From positions 13,379,234-13,443,233 of the forward strand of contig JAVUNC010000019.1 of the NCBI GenBank assembly GCA_032173965.1: DNA of 64,000 nt. The letters are read 5' to 3'. Both the position numbers and the translations under genes were made by a program. The notes under the pieces were generated by a model, which made no database searches, had not been told where the DNA came from, and worked only from the letters and a program-made list of their open reading frames with translations. Shown piece by piece: positions 1 to 13,231 of this stretch. The stretch is from Sitta carolinensis (lineage: Eukaryota > Chordata > Aves > Passeriformes > Sittidae). Each line of letters opens with the position of its first letter. The stretch's first letter is position 1.

Positions 1-3000
1 CTCCTCCCTCAGTCTTTTGCTACTTCTTTGTGCTGTGGAAAAATGAGATGGCGCTGCACAGCTTGGGGGTGTTTAGATACAGACACAAATTTCACATCCC
101 TGCAGGAAAAAACCCAAAGCTTAAATGTAGAAACCTTAAAATTAAGACTGACCCAGATTAATGTGTGTGTGTGTTTTTCAGAACAGGATGAACTGAACAG
201 ATAGGCTGAAAAATGCAGTGAGTAATATGTGTAAACTCAAGCCTTTGGTATGCAGCTTAATCTGGCACAGCACCCAACTTGCCTGACTAACCTGCTTTAT
301 GTCAGCATGACAAGGTTTGTTGGAAGTGATGATATCTTTTAGCAGACAAAGTAATTTAGCTAGCTATCTATTAGTAGTATTAGACAAGGTTTCAGGCACA
401 TAAACCCTTCTGCAGACCACCTGAAGGCTTAAAAGAAGGCATCACCTTTGCTTTTAGCTGACCTGTAGAAACAGTTGGGAGCTTAAAGCTTTGCCAGCAC
501 TCTCAGTCTTTTCTGCTTAGTCTTATGAAGGATTTATTCTACATTGTCTACATGATGTCTAGAGACTACCTTATCCACTCAAGAGTATAATAATTTCTTT
601 CTTTCAAATGTATTCTGACTTTTCTTTTTAACAAGAAAAATTTCAGAGCAGCTGGGCTTGGGGCAGGGTTAGGTTTCAGGGTACCTAGATTTTCTTTGTT
701 GGTCATCTGCTCTGTGCTGTAAGCATTCTGTATTGTCTTAAAATCAGAGCCTCTTGTGATGTCTGAATTTGGGTATCTGAAGGAGATGTCTAAAGTCAGT
801 AACCATTATTGAAAAGCACAGATTTTGAAGTTAATTGAAATGAGATAAAGAACAATAACTTAGTTAAGTTGCTCTTCCTCTGTGCTGTTTGCCTTCAGTG
901 AAGAAGAAATGAAGTTACTCAGTCACTTGCCTGTGCTGTGGATTAAAAGTGATAAAGTCAAATAGCTACCAAATGCTTTACAAAAATATCAAAATCTAGC
1001 AAGCGAGTAAAGGAATACTCAAACTGAAGCCAAAAAAGAAAATAATGGAAACCATCCTCTCTCATGAATAGTTTTGGTCCTCATTATAGATTAGTAGTTT
1101 TGTGAGATGATGTAGAAATGTTCCTTATTATCACAGCTTTATTGCCTACCTCTGTACATCTGTTCTAAAATTCATTTCAAAATGGCCAGACATTTCAATA
1201 ATCCAGTGTGGCTTGGAATTTTCATATTGTTTCTGGTGCATTAAAATCTGGATGGAAAGCTGGTACTTTTAAATTTACAATTGCACAGACTGTACAACAT
1301 CTGGGTAGCTTTGCTCTATTGCTTTCCTTGTTCCTTTAAATTTAGACTGAAGTTATGATGTGCATGAAAGGCTAAAGACCTTGTGTGTGGCAGGTGTTAT
1401 TTCAAGCTGACAAAAATTCAGTAATATGTTCATTTTACTTTGATATGGTCTTTTACAAAAATGCAGAAAACTCTGATTCAAACCTTGGAAATATAGTTTT
1501 ATTTTAAAAACAGGCAAATGGGGCATCTTCTAGACTAGGAGAAATTAACAATCAACTTATATATGTGCATGAGTTTGTTTATTTAAAAATATTTTTAATT
1601 AAATTTTTCCTTAAGAAGTTATTTTCTATTATTCCCTACAATTAAAGCTTCTATGTTGAGATGCACTTATGTAGTTTCTGGAGGATCAGTAAAATGTTTT
1701 GAGCTCTTATTTTCCAAGAATGATAACACTGAGGCAAATTGCAAACTTCTTATATTATATATAATATATCACACACGTTATTTATGTAGATTCCTTAGAA
1801 ATGTCTCAATTAATTACACATCATTGGCAGTCCAACAGCCATAGTTAAAGTGATCTCTATAGAGGAATCTTTAGCAGAGTGAAACATCCTGGTTCAGTGG
1901 TCTATGCCAAGCTTTGCTGCTTTACATGAGCTAAGGCATAGCTGATATATGTCTGTTCTGCCCCAAGACATCCATGGCATCCTATATATACTCTGTATAA
2001 GAGGACTTCTTTAGCACACAGGGTTAGTACTTGCATTTCTGTTTAAAGACAGACAAAGAATTCCAAACCAACAACAAATCCCGTGCCCTCCCAACCCCCC
2101 CAAAATCATAATACATAAATGTGGGAAAGGATGCAAACTTTATATGCATCATCCCTGTGTCTGATTGAACCAAAATCTATGGGGAGATTTTTAAATGCTG
2201 CACACCTGAATCTTCATAGTCCATGGGGTTTTCTGTATTGTTGTTCATGTTTAGCAAGAGAAAAAAGCATTCTAGGGGAAACTATGCATTTAACTAAATC
2301 TCAGTTTAATGGTTTTGCTCCCTAGTCCTTTGGAGTCCCTGTAACCGCCTCTGAGAGACATGTGGGAGGGAGGTTGTGGCTGGAACATTGGTTAAAACCC
2401 CATCCCAGTTGTGTTTGGAATTTCTCTTGAGGTGGGTATAGTGCTAGTTTGCCAGAACAGGTCTAATCAAATTGTGTTTTCAACATGACCTTCTCACTCC
2501 TCAGAACTCCCTGGCTACTTGGTCAGAGAGAGATTTATAAGCAAGAACAAAGTGTGATGTGTCTGTCCCAGCAGCGAGGGAAACCTGAAAACTTATTAAG
2601 AGAGGGAATGAGGAGAGGCTGAAAGCAAGTCCAGGTTTCAGACAGAAGCACCTCAGCTTCTGCTCTACTGTAATTACCCAGCCACTGAAGAAATAAAACG
2701 TTGAAAAATCAATTTTATAAAAAAATCAATGTTTTAAACAATTTGAAAAGCTCTCGTAATTTTAAATCCCTCTACGATGTACATGTTTAGAGGCCTGATA
2801 ACCTTCAAAGTGAAGTGCTCCAAAAACTTTAAATTGTTCTGCACAGAAAAGGCTCTGAACCCCCATTTCACTCCCAAATGGAAGCAGTCTTGAAATATGA
2901 ACCATACCAATAATTTTCAAATAAACCTCTCTGCCCAACCCTGCCTATTCTTCCATGAAGTTCATACATCTCAGTTTGTTTTATTTATATTGAAAAAATT

Positions 3001-5142
3001 ACTGCTTATAATCTGTAAAGATGATTTTTTTAAAGTTAAAAATATGAAGGGTTTTCTCAGATTTTTAGTTACTGAAACTATGAATCTTTTCCCATTAAAA
3101 GTTTTTCTCTTTGTTCCTCTATTTAGTCCAGACAAAAAGTACAAATTGATGAGTATAGCTGTTATCATTTCCTAACTTACAGCTCTGTGTAGAAAGTGAT
3201 TTTACATTGAATTGTAATTTCATTCACAAGGGCTTTAGACCTTATATAATTAAAATACCTCAATCCTTTTCAAATTAGAAAAGCAAATTGTTACATATCA
3301 TAAGTAGGTGCTTTTCACTCTAATGACAGTCACTTAGATGATTTATGACATACATTATTTTATATCAAAGTACAATGAAAAAGGCATTACCAAAGGTAAT
3401 CTCAGTAATGTTTGAAAAGGGATCTCAAACCTCAGTGCAAGTATGAATGCAGTATTTAAAATGCAAAACCCAAAGACATTATTATGGTTTTGATTTCTTA
3501 TGCCACAGCTTCTCCTGATCTGTTATATTAGTACAGCAATACAAAGGGTGTTTTGGATGTATTTTGCTAAGATAACAGACGGGAAAAATGAAACATAAAG
3601 TCAGGTTTTATGCAGAAATTGTTATCAGAGGGAAGCTAAAGTAAAACTGCATAATCTCAAGGAAAAACAATTGATGATGTATAAACTGAAATATATTGAG
3701 CTCATGGAATATGCTCATTTTCAGCTTTTAAGCCCTTGCATTATTAAAATGCATAATAAAATAAAATGCTTGGCTAATGTATAAACAAATCAGAATAAAG
3801 TAGCTTCTTGAATATGATTATTTTCATATTTCTGTGTTCTATATGAAGATTATCCCTTCCCTCCTCCCCACTCCTGCTGCAATGACCCATTCCAGAGCCA
3901 ATGATGAGAATCCCAGTGTCCTTTGTGGCAGGCAAATGCTACCCTGCAACACTGCATTAGAACAGGGACAAATGGCTATAAATGAGAACAAATGGCTGTA
4001 TGCTGGCCATGAATACCTTTATGCTGGAGATGAGAAAAAAAGTACCTAACCATCTGATATGTGAGACAGGAGCAAACTTCCTGCAGGAATAATTGGAATT
4101 TAAAACAAAACAAAACAAAAATTAGAAAGCTACATTGATTTTAAGTGAGAAGTTGAGATTTAAGGTGGTTGCCTGCAGTGTTCTAGGACCTATAGGGATG
4201 CTTGTGGGATCCATCCTGCAGCAGCAGAAGCCTTGCAGAGATTTTCCTGTGCTGGGTGCTGAATGAAGTACTTGTCAGAAGTGAGGAGGTTTTGGGGTGA
4301 GAGCATAAATGCTGATGGAAAGGGTGTCTGAGTAAGCAAATAAACGCCAGAGCTGCTTGGTTTGCGATGAGTAATTGTCAATTTGAACAGTTCGGCGTAT
4401 TGGCTTCACAAGGACAGAGGAGTGTGAGCATCAGGGAATCCACAAGAATGGCTGAAGGACTGGGAAACCTGATTTACTATGAAAAGCTTAGGAAAGCCCA
4501 GCCTTGTTAGCTTGAGGATTTTGGGAGACTCCATCACCTGCTGCGACAACACACAGGGGAAGCATAAAGCCCCTGCTTAATCTGCCAGATCCCAGAGCAG
4601 CCCTCAGAAGGGGTTCTGAGAGACTTCCCAGCCTGTTATTCCATTCTCCCCCACTCTCTCCCCTGGTGCCCAATGTTTGGTGGAGCTAGACCATTCAGCC
4701 TCAAAATATAGCAGGATGAAGATCATGAGCTTCCCAAGGGCTAAGAGAGAAAGGCAACATGTTGTTCATCATGAGAAATGTTCAAAAGGAGATGTCAAGT
4801 TTTCAGAGAGAGATCTTTCCCAGGAATCAGCTCTCAAAGCACTGTGGCTGTGCCAGCTGAGCATGTTTGTCCCTGATGGCTGCATAATCGATGGTGTTGT
4901 GGTCTGGTGCTCACTGACTGAGCCCCAGCCTGAACATGCTCAGCAGTTTGCCTCTCATTTGCGTCAGCATCTAAATAAAGATGAATACTATTTTTTTTTC
5001 CCTCTTTTCAAGATGGGCTGTTAATTTTATAACAGAAGAGCAATCTAGTGACTTATATAATTAGGAGCATGTTTTTAAAGGTTTTATTTTTTTTCACTGT
5101 TCAGCAGCCATAATTAGGGAGAAAATGGTAAAGGCTCTTAAC
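1..5142. other. Unique AT-rich noncoding sequence
   Basis: I see no exon, RNA gene or interspersed repeat with a recognisable family signature here. Reading frames are short and broken in all six frames. Small features are a (GT)n run near 161-175, an 18-bp perfect AT palindrome at 1751-1768, an AAAAC-type run near 4103-4125, and loosely repeated ACAAATGGCT words near 3968-4000. It is most simply intronic or intergenic DNA. An isolated short exon cannot be excluded by eye. Confidence 0.6.
1751..1768. repeat. 18-bp perfect AT palindrome
   Basis: The left arm TATATTATA is followed at once by its exact reverse complement TATAATATA. It consists only of A and T and lies in AT-rich surroundings, so chance or a decayed TA microsatellite is a sufficient explanation. 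Confidence 0.7.
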
Positions 5143-5275
5143 ACTGAGATAAGTTTGGGGTTAGAGCATGATACTAATAGCACCATACCTGTGGGTTTCA
5201 TCCCTGTATAGACCATTCAGTTAAGAGGTGGACTTGATGATCCTTGTGGGTCCCTTCCAACTCAGAATATTCTGT
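5143..5275 (+). mobile_element. tRNA-Ile-derived SINE with CR1 tail (TguSINE1-like)
   Basis: This is a short nonautonomous retroposon. The head follows tRNA-Ile: GGTTAGAGCATG, then ACTAATAGCACC, which is an anticodon-region remnant, then a degenerate B box GGTTTCATCCC at 5194-5204 and CCTGTATAGACCATTC, which matches the acceptor end. The tail, GGACTTGATGATCCTTGTGG followed by TCCCTTCCAACTCAG and ATATTCTGT, is the 3' end of a CR1 LINE. That is the part recognised by the CR1 reverse transcriptase. The tRNA part has mutations in both internal promoter boxes, so it should not be expressed as a tRNA. The combination is known from passerine genomes as TguSINE1. No clear target-site duplication is visible, as is usual for CR1-mobilised elements. 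Confidence 0.85.
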
Positions 5276-5889
5276 AAAATGGCAACAGTCAGATTTCAAA
5301 AGCATCCTGAACAGCAAGAGTTCCCCTTACTCAGAAAATCTGGTCACAGTTTTACATACCAGAATTGAACCTTGGGGGTTTAAAAACATAATAAATTCAC
5401 ATTTCATTTTGAATAGAATTCCTTTCCACTGCCTGTGCTTAAAGTGCTACTTGGAATAAACACTGTTGGCAGAGGAAAAAACTAACATCTATCTTGAGGC
5501 TAATTTCATATTTAGCCCTGACAAGTTGTGGTCAGTCAGTCCTGGCCCATTGTGCCACTACAGTCTCAGCTGAGAAAATGGAGATAGTGATCTACAGGGT
5601 TTCAGTCTGGCACATGTTCCCTGCTGCTTCACAGCTGGAGTATCAAAAGATCTTCCCATTCCCCGATTTTCCCACCCAGATGAAGGGGTTGAGCATACCA
5701 CACTGGCAAAACCTGTTCTGGTTGGTGCTGGAAGTGGGTGAAGGATGTGAAGGCAGAAGCTACAGTGCTCCTTCTTGGTGGGTTCAGAAATACTTCCATG
5801 TGCCTCAGAAGCATTTTCCTACTTTCAGTGCTTAATATTTTGATCTTCCAGATTTGATCAACATTTTCTGCCTAGTGAGTGAGATAATA
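5276..5889. other. Spacer between SINE and CR1 fragment
   Basis: No family-level match is visible. A 113-codon open frame at 5494-5835 has no recognisable domain and an antisense open frame over the same bases, so it is not called as a gene. Confidence 0.5.
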
Positions 5890-6104
5890 ATAGGAAGAAG
5901 TTCTACCCTGTGAGGGTGGTAAGGCCCTGGCACAGGCTGCCCAGAGAAGCTGTGGATAACCCATCCCTAGAACTGTTCAGGGCCAGTCTGGATGAGGCTC
6001 TGAGAAACCTGGGATAGCAGAAGGTGTCCCTGCCCATGGCAAGGGGTTGAAACAAAATAATTTCTAAGGGCATATTCAACTCAAGATTTTCTATGATTCT
6101 GTGG
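5890..6104 (+). mobile_element. CR1 LINE 3' end fragment
   Basis: The order of words is that of avian CR1 3' ends: AGGAAGAAGTTCTACCCTG, then GGCACAGGCTGCCCAGAGAA, CCATCCCTAGAACTGTTCA, GGTGTCCCTGCCCATGGCA, and the terminal TTCTATGATTCTGTGG. CR1 is the dominant avian non-LTR retrotransposon. Copies are nearly always truncated at the 5' end and end in short ATTCTRTG-type repeats instead of poly(A). This copy keeps only about 215 bp of the 3' end, with no reverse transcriptase coding sequence. Several differences from the usual family sequence suggest an old insertion. Confidence 0.9.
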
Positions 6105-9100
6105 AAAATTCAGCTTGATAAGCAAGTGTTTGTGCTTCTGAATGAAGCGTTTTACTCTGGGGACAGTTAGGAAGAATGTTGAGGGGAGCCTTCCTAAATG
6201 GTCATGATGGGCATAGTTAGAGATTCAAGCCTAACCAGTCTCTGTCTGCATTCTTTGTGGATACAAAGCTGGACTCCTCCTTGTAACTCTTTTTGTCTTG
6301 CTATGAGCTCCCCCGGTGTGGCAGGTGGGATTTTGAATGGTCAGTGGTTATATGAAGAACCAGCAACTATAATCAGGGCCTTGTACTTAAATAGAGAAAT
6401 TTTTCCCTACCCTGCCTTTGCCTGAAAAGCTTCAGTGGCTGAAATATATTCAAAGCTCCGAGCTTGTGAGCAAACACACTCTTCTGGAATCTCCTGATGA
6501 TGATGGTGTGGAAAAGAGCCAGGAAAAAACCTTTGGGGTGGGGAGGGGGGGAATGCTATGGGAAGATAGGTAACCATTTAGCTTGTAGAACTGATGAGTG
6601 GTCCTTGGAGAGCAAGAAGAGGGACTTTTTAATAACACTGGTGAACCAGTTTGACATGGATAGACTGGATTTTGGGATGAGGGGGCTGCTATAATTTAAA
6701 AATAAGCCATTTTTAAGAGAAACATTTTGTTAAGTGGGGTTTTCCTATTGTTTTCTATAGAGATATTACCTGTCAGTTACTGGTTTCCACATTTAAAACT
6801 CTTTTCTCACTTAAGACTTGGCAATTTAGTTCCATTGCTATTAGTTCTGTAAAAATTCCTGCTGCAGAAACTGTGAAAAGATCATGGTGGTGTTTTTAAA
6901 ATATGATGGAATATAGCAAGTGTAGGAAAATCATAAGCATACAATAAGCATAATAAGGGTTTCTCTTCCATTTTACCAGAAGAGAAAATATGGCAATGAG
7001 TTCTTGGGGTTAGGACAGCATTGTGGAAATGAGGTTGAAGGAGGGATGACTGATGCTTTTCTTGGCTATGTGATGAAGCCAACACTTACCTAATTCAGCT
7101 GTTTCTGTGGGGAGAAGGATGCTCATGTGCCAGATGGTGGGTCCAGAGGTTCAGTACTGCCTGTCCTCACACAGAGGCACTTTGTCAGGTGCACACTCTG
7201 CCTGGTGCTTCTGGGCCATTTCGTATTTTTCCAGCATGGACTTACATGATCTTTTGTCAAGGTGTGTTTGGTGAGAACTCTTTACCATTGAATGGTCCAG
7301 GAGCAGGATATACCTCTATGTTTGGTGGAGGTCACCTATTTAGGATATTTAATTATTCAGTACTGCTTTTCTTGGTTTTGTTTGTTTGCTTTTCATGAAC
7401 TCATCTGCTCTAATAGCCTCTAGCCTCCCAAAAGGTAAGTACAATAAGCCCGAAAATTGCTTTGAGCAGTGAAGTTTTGTACTTGTAACATGAGACATCC
7501 TAAATAACCTAATGCCCATGTGGATCTGCTGGGCGCTGCTCTTCATTGTATCCAGCTCTGGTGCAGGAGAGGTTGGGGTCATCTCACAGCTGGCTACAAA
7601 GCCCGTGTTCTTTCTAACTTGGTCCCAGCTGTGTCTGCAAGCACTAGTTCCTATTTTCCACCCACCTCTTAGCCAAACACTCTGTACGCTGGTCTTTGCC
7701 CAAGCCGTCTTTGGCTCCTTGTCCTCCAGCCACGCTTCCTGTAGTGCAGAAGGGGAGGCAGCTGCATTGCTTCTTCTCACATCCAGGGTGCTCAGGCTGT
7801 TCTGTTCTCAGTCTGCTGAGGGGATGTCCCCCAGAGGGACCAAAATTCCTTCCTTTCCAGGTTATTCCAAAACTTGCTGCTTTTGAGCTGCACCATATGC
7901 TGTAGAGGAGAGAGGCAGGTCCTGGAGAACATTCTGGTCTGTCTGGTCCAGGCCTGCTCTCACTGGGGAGAGGGTTGCTGGAGAGACATGGAAACTCAGT
8001 CACTATTCAGGTGCCTGAATTACCCTGAAATTTGGGGAGCAGGTTTTAATCTGCTTCAGGGGCACTGGGCTGCACCCCTGGCCTGTTGTCTGTGTGCTTT
8101 GGGGAGCATGTGTCACCCACAGAACACAGGAGGCAGAGTGTAATCCCTTCATGGATAGGGGAGAGCTCCACTGATTTCTGTCTTGATGTAACACTATTCC
8201 TCTCACCTTGCTTGGGTGCCATGCTGCAAGTGATTTTGAGAAGAAATAATACGTGTTCTTGCTCCAACAGGATATAAAAATGACTTTATATTAGGCAGTC
8301 TATATTTTATTGACGTTTGCTTCGTATTAGTGTCATAGAAGGCCTTGATTTCAATATGGTAGTGCACGTGTAATTTGTCCTCTGATCGCATTAAAGCTAA
8401 ACCACTGTACATGGTAGTAATGTTAAACTAATGTGACAGAATAAAACAAGTATAAAGTGATGTAAAGCCATTAATATTATAGAAAGTTATTCATTTTATA
8501 CAAAGGATTCTAAGGAGTAATTTGAATAAGATTCCTTGTCTCTTTCTCTGATCTAGTTGAGCTACTTTGATCAAAAGATAAGCTTGATCAACAAACTTTC
8601 TATTAGCTAATTTCCATACAATGACTTCGTGTTCTTATTCCTGCTCATACATAGCTCAAACCCAGCTTGCTGCTCTCAGGAGCTCTGCTCTCTACATCTG
8701 ATCTTGAGGAAGGGAGAGAGGAGATGCGAGATCAGAGGTGAAGCAATTTATTGGTAACCTGGTCCACTTGGGCATGCACATTTCCCCAGTCAAGTTTAAA
8801 GGGCATGTAAAGCTTTAGTGAATTGAGCCGTAAATGTTTAATTGTATGAGTTGCTCCTTGAATACAATAGTAGGGCAAGTTGAAACCACTAGCAAAAATG
8901 ACTGTGTACTGAGTGTAAAAGCAACCTTCTTTCACAGCAGATTTCAGTTTTGCTCAGAGAGCTGTATAGTATTTATTTTAACTCCCTGCAAACTTTAGGT
9001 CTCTGATTAAACAAAGTAGGAGCTGGATGATTTCAAGACATGCTTTCCCTCATTTAATCAGATCATTGAGGACAGCCAACAAGAATAAATACTATTTGAA

Positions 9101-10944
9101 AAGCTAGATTTCCAATGAAATTAAATGAAAAGTTATAAGGTTGTGGTTTTAGGAACAGCCTCTCTTTTGTGGTTTTTGGTTGGGTGTGTTTGTCAGATTT
9201 TTATAAGAACATTATTGCTTTAAGAAAAAAATTTAAACCCTGAGAAATTACTCTCAGTCTAACGAGTTCTTTTCCACTGACTACAGACATCATTAGGGGA
9301 TGGCTATAGCCTGAGGCTGTGCATGAACTTTTTCTTCTAACTGTACACTTTATGTATAATTTAGCTTTCTTGCCTAAATTATTCAAGCAAATAGTGAGTG
9401 AAAATAATGGAGTTCACTGAAACCTTCCACAGTATTAAAATAAAACAGTTTTTTACGTTGATTTGAATTTTTAAGCTTTTTAATCACGGATTTCAAATGG
9501 AATACGCATGTCTTCAGCTCTTCTCTGCTTGTCCCCCTGTGCCTTTTTACAGGAAAAAGGAAAGACAAAAGGAAATGAACTTCAGCAAATACCCCATTAA
9601 TTAATAAATGTTACTTATGACTACTTGAAGTAGAAGTAATAGTAATTAAGCAAAACCTATAGATATTGAAAATACATTGAACAAGTGTTGAACTACAGAC
9701 TCTTATCTCTTTCACCCCGAATAAGGTCAGTGTTTAAGTACTGTTGAGTTGCTTTAAGCTGCAAAATACTGTTAGGCAGCTCTATGCAATAAGGCTAAAA
9801 GCTAACACAAAGGCTATCATTATTTCAGATAGTATTTTTCTAGGTTGATATCAGTCTTCAAAAAAATCTTGCTTTGAAACCCAGGAGGTTGATCCTATGT
9901 TAGGAAATTGGTACATTTTCAGGAAACCTTGCAGATTTCTTCCAGGTGAAGAATCAACACTTTAAATATTTACTATTGTAGCCAGTCCTCTGCAATCTTG
10001 TGCCTCAAATTCCTTTTATAGGGTACTGCTGATGCTGTTACTAATGTGGTAAGAATTCTGTCTAAATCTGAGTGGATTCACTAACTGTATGCCATCATGA
10101 AAACATATCCTGTGAAAATTAAGGACTCTTAGTAATATCCACAAGCAGACTCTATCATTCCTTAGCTTGGGTACATTGTGCTTTCACTGGATGTCTGTTA
10201 GAAGTAGCATAATGATGATTTTTCCACTTATGGGAAAGGAACCATGTCTAGGCACTTGCTATGGTTCAAGATGGGATTGGACTCTGGCACCCCGTTGCAG
10301 ATCAGCCACTAGTGAGGAATCTCTGTGGGATTCAGACCATGCTCTCAGTGAGTAGCATGACATGAGGCAGAGATATAAATATAGCTTTAACTGATTTCCC
10401 CCACACATACACAATAAGTAATGTATGTGGTTTGTCAGTGGGCTTTGGATTAATCCCAAGTAGTCAAATGTCTGACATCTCTCAGTGCCTGATGTAGCTA
10501 CTGTCACCCAACCTTGCTCTTGTACAGTGTGGCAGCTCCTGGATCCACAGTGCTCAGTTATTCAGACTGCAGAAATACCAGGCCACTTGCTTCAGGAGCT
10601 TTCCCTCAGTCTGAAGTTGTGCATAGGATGTATTTCCACACCTGAAAACAAGGCCAGACTGAAAACATAGTAAAACAAACAGTGTGTTTTTGGTGACATT
10701 TTTAAATTTATGATTAATTTTTTAATTTATGTCAAAGAGACCCCCAGGAGTGACCATCTTCTGTCCTTGGTCACAGCCCTCCTCAAAAACCACAAAGCAA
10801 ACCAACAGACAAGAGTAAAGACAAGTTTTATGAACTTTTTTTTGTGAATTTTGCAATTCTCCTGCATTTTTTTGGCAATTATTTGCCTAGCACAGGTAGC
10901 AGCATGCAAAGATATCTGGAAACTAATAATAATAATAGTAACAG
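6105..10944. other. Unique noncoding sequence
   Basis: No gene or dated repeat is recognised. The section 7349-8150 has overlapping open frames on both strands (up to 143 codons), which reflects slightly higher GC and not coding. A G-rich run lies at 6535-6551. The AT-rich stretch around 8280-8520 has the look of noncoding DNA under constraint, but I cannot test that. Confidence 0.55.
6535..6551 (+). other. Putative G-quadruplex motif
   Basis: The G run reads GGGGTGGGGAGGGGGGG. The last block of seven can provide two tracts, giving four G tracts with single-base loops. That satisfies the usual pattern for an intramolecular quadruplex on the plus strand. No promoter or exon is visible beside it. 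Confidence 0.6.
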
Positions 10945-11195
10945 TATCAATCAGGTTGGGGAAGACCTCTGAGATCGTCGAGTCCAAGCCATGACCAGAC
11001 ACCACGGTGTCAGTCAGACCGTGGCACCGAGAGCCACATCCAGTCTGCCCTAAAACACCTCCAGGGACAATGACTGCATAACCTCCCTGGGCACCCATTC
11101 CAGGGTCTAATGACCCATTCTGTGAAGTTTTTCACAATGTCCAACCTAAACTTCTCCTGGCACAGCCTAGGACTATGTCCTCTTGTCCTAAATAG
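10945..11195 (-). mobile_element. CR1 LINE 3' end fragment, reverse
   Basis: Read on the plus strand this is a CR1 tail backwards: CAGGTTGGGGAAGACCTCTG, ATCGTCGAGTCCAAGCC, CACCTCCAGGGACAATGACT, CCTCCCTGGGCACCCATTCC, then CAACCTAAACTTCTCCTGGC and CCTCTTGTCC. The element therefore points to the minus strand. It is a truncated 3' end with no coding capacity. The short AAT run just before it (about 10924-10938) lies next to the 3' end of the element and may be a modified tail repeat. Confidence 0.85.
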
Positions 11196-13198
11196 GATTT
11201 GTTCTGTGGAAACCACTTTGAAAATATATTCACTCCAGATTAATTTTGCTGTGATTTTTTTTCCTTTTATGACTTTCTATAAAGGAGATAAGTGTTTTCT
11301 GATAAGAGCAGACATTTTTTACATTTTGTGTTTATTAAAACCTGCTGCCCTGATTGTAAGGGGGTTTTGTGTCACTCTTGGGCTCATTGGATGTCTCAAT
11401 TCCTTGCAGTCACTTGTGCATTTATATTCATCAGGGGCAGTTGCATAAATTAATTAAGCCAAATAGTTAAAATTTAATTCCGTACAATTCATAGGATGTA
11501 CAACCTGTGCTTTTGCTGAAGAACTTTCTGAAGTGAAGCCTGGTGATTTTCTGTAGTGAAGGCTATTAACTGTAAACTTAGAAAAGGAGCAGTAGAACCA
11601 TGTAACATGGAGGATCCTCTCATGTTTGCATTTTTGTCTTACACTGTGAGGTGTTTGGTGTCACACAAGAAACTGATACTCACTTTTTGTGCACACTGCA
11701 TCAGGCTTTCCCCCTCCAGTTAATACAAGTGATGTTATACAATCCTGATGCAACGATTCCATGGAAAGTACCTTTTTACTCATCTCCATTTATTTGGTTG
11801 CTCTTGAGTCATCAGGACTTGGGAAAAAAATCAGGTAGAGAAAAGAATTACAGAACTGGAAAGCACTTGAACCTGAGCTGCTCAGTTAATTGCCCTGGAA
11901 GGTCTAGACTGTGAAATCCTTTGACAGTACAACATGCTTTTCCCACTGAATTCGTGTTCACCAAAGCTCAGCTCAGCATCACATGAGAAATTTCTCCTTT
12001 TAGGGATGTTGGACATTTTGTACAGCCACAAGATCAGGACAGAACTAGTCAATTCCCTGTTTGTGTAAGGAGATTAAAATACTCTGTGAAACTGAAATGA
12101 TTTCTCATTACATCTTGCAGAATAGCTGCTTCCTTTCTTTTTTCTCCTTATGCACTTCAGTTTTCTTTTTTTTTTCCCTAACCTCTTTGGCAATAGGCTT
12201 TGGGTTGGTATTCCATGGAAATCTATAATTTGACTGCCCAATGCATTGAACATTCTTGACTCCTGCTTGTTCTCATACCATAGAGGAATCTGTGACTTCC
12301 TCATCTGTGTTTTTTTTACAACATTTCCACCATTTTTAGTTGTGTGGTAGATTTTATGAAGTTTGTGTCCCTAGAAATGATCTCTGGCCTTTTATAGGCT
12401 GTGGTAGCTGTGCTATGTTACTGGCCAACTTGCCTAAAATTCAGTCTGCTGTCTATCACAGTTTCCTCATGGATATTTTGTCCATGTGTGTATTTAAGGA
12501 AATTTTCAGACTTTAGAGAGAACATAGGAGAGGGAAAAGCAGCTCTGCTGAAGTGTCCCATGGACATGATGAAGTGCATGTACTGGTTCATCCAGCAAAT
12601 GGAATTTTTATGTCAGACTCAGCCCTTGTCACTTCTGCCCAGGGGTGGATTAATGGCTGAGCTGATGGGGCCATGATCCCATTCCCCCAAACACTATGGA
12701 ACCCTGGCTTCTCCTGTCATCACAGAAACCTCCATGGTGGCTGGCAGCCAGGGGGTGACATGAAGATGCATTGCTGGGGAGGAGCTCAAGGAGCTCCCTG
12801 TGAGTTGCAGAGGGGGCTCGTTAAATGCAGAGTCTCCAGAGATGACCCAGTTGCTCCCACGCCTGGCCCCTGTCACATTTCCCAACCCACATCTTGGGAA
12901 AATCTTTCCCCTTCTCATAAACCTTTGGGAGCCTTTGCTGCTTGATGGAGCAAGGTACAGGACAGCAGAAAAATCTCAGATTTGCTCCTGACTTTCTGCA
13001 TTAAACCAAAGGAAACATTGGTTTCCTTTTGGAAACATTGACTGGTTCATCAGTTTCTTTCATCCCGAGTGGTTTTGGTTTTGCTGGAAGTTCCCTGCTG
13101 TCCCTGGTTTCTCCATCCAATTCAATCTGTCTTGTTGCAGAGCTCCCAAATTCTTCTTGTGTCTCTATCTTGGATTTACCCAAAATTTTCCTCTTCCA

Positions 13199-13200
<2 letters not shown>
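11196..13200. other. Unique noncoding sequence
   Basis: No recognisable gene. Short hairpin-forming sequence lies at 13008-13029, with arms AAAGGAAAC and GTTTCCTTT around a 4-base loop. GC rises modestly at 12640-12960, where overlapping open frames occur on both strands without a recognisable domain. Confidence 0.55.

Positions 13201-13229
<29 letters not shown>
13201..13229. repeat. Poly(T) run, 29 bases
   Basis: Pure homopolymer of 29 T. It could be the tail of a reverse-oriented retrocopy, but the following 200 bp show no mRNA-like or SINE sequence that I recognise, and no flanking duplication is obvious. Confidence 0.9.

Positions 13230-13231
<2 letters not shown>

Noticed and set aside
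5143..5215. Functional tRNA-Ile gene
   Set aside because: Both internal promoter boxes and the arms are mutated, and the tRNA part runs straight into a CR1 tail, which identifies a SINE.
7349..8003. Overlapping 119- to 143-codon frames on both strands
   Set aside because: Several frames are open at once on both strands, which indicates local GC content and not coding selection; no domain is recognised.
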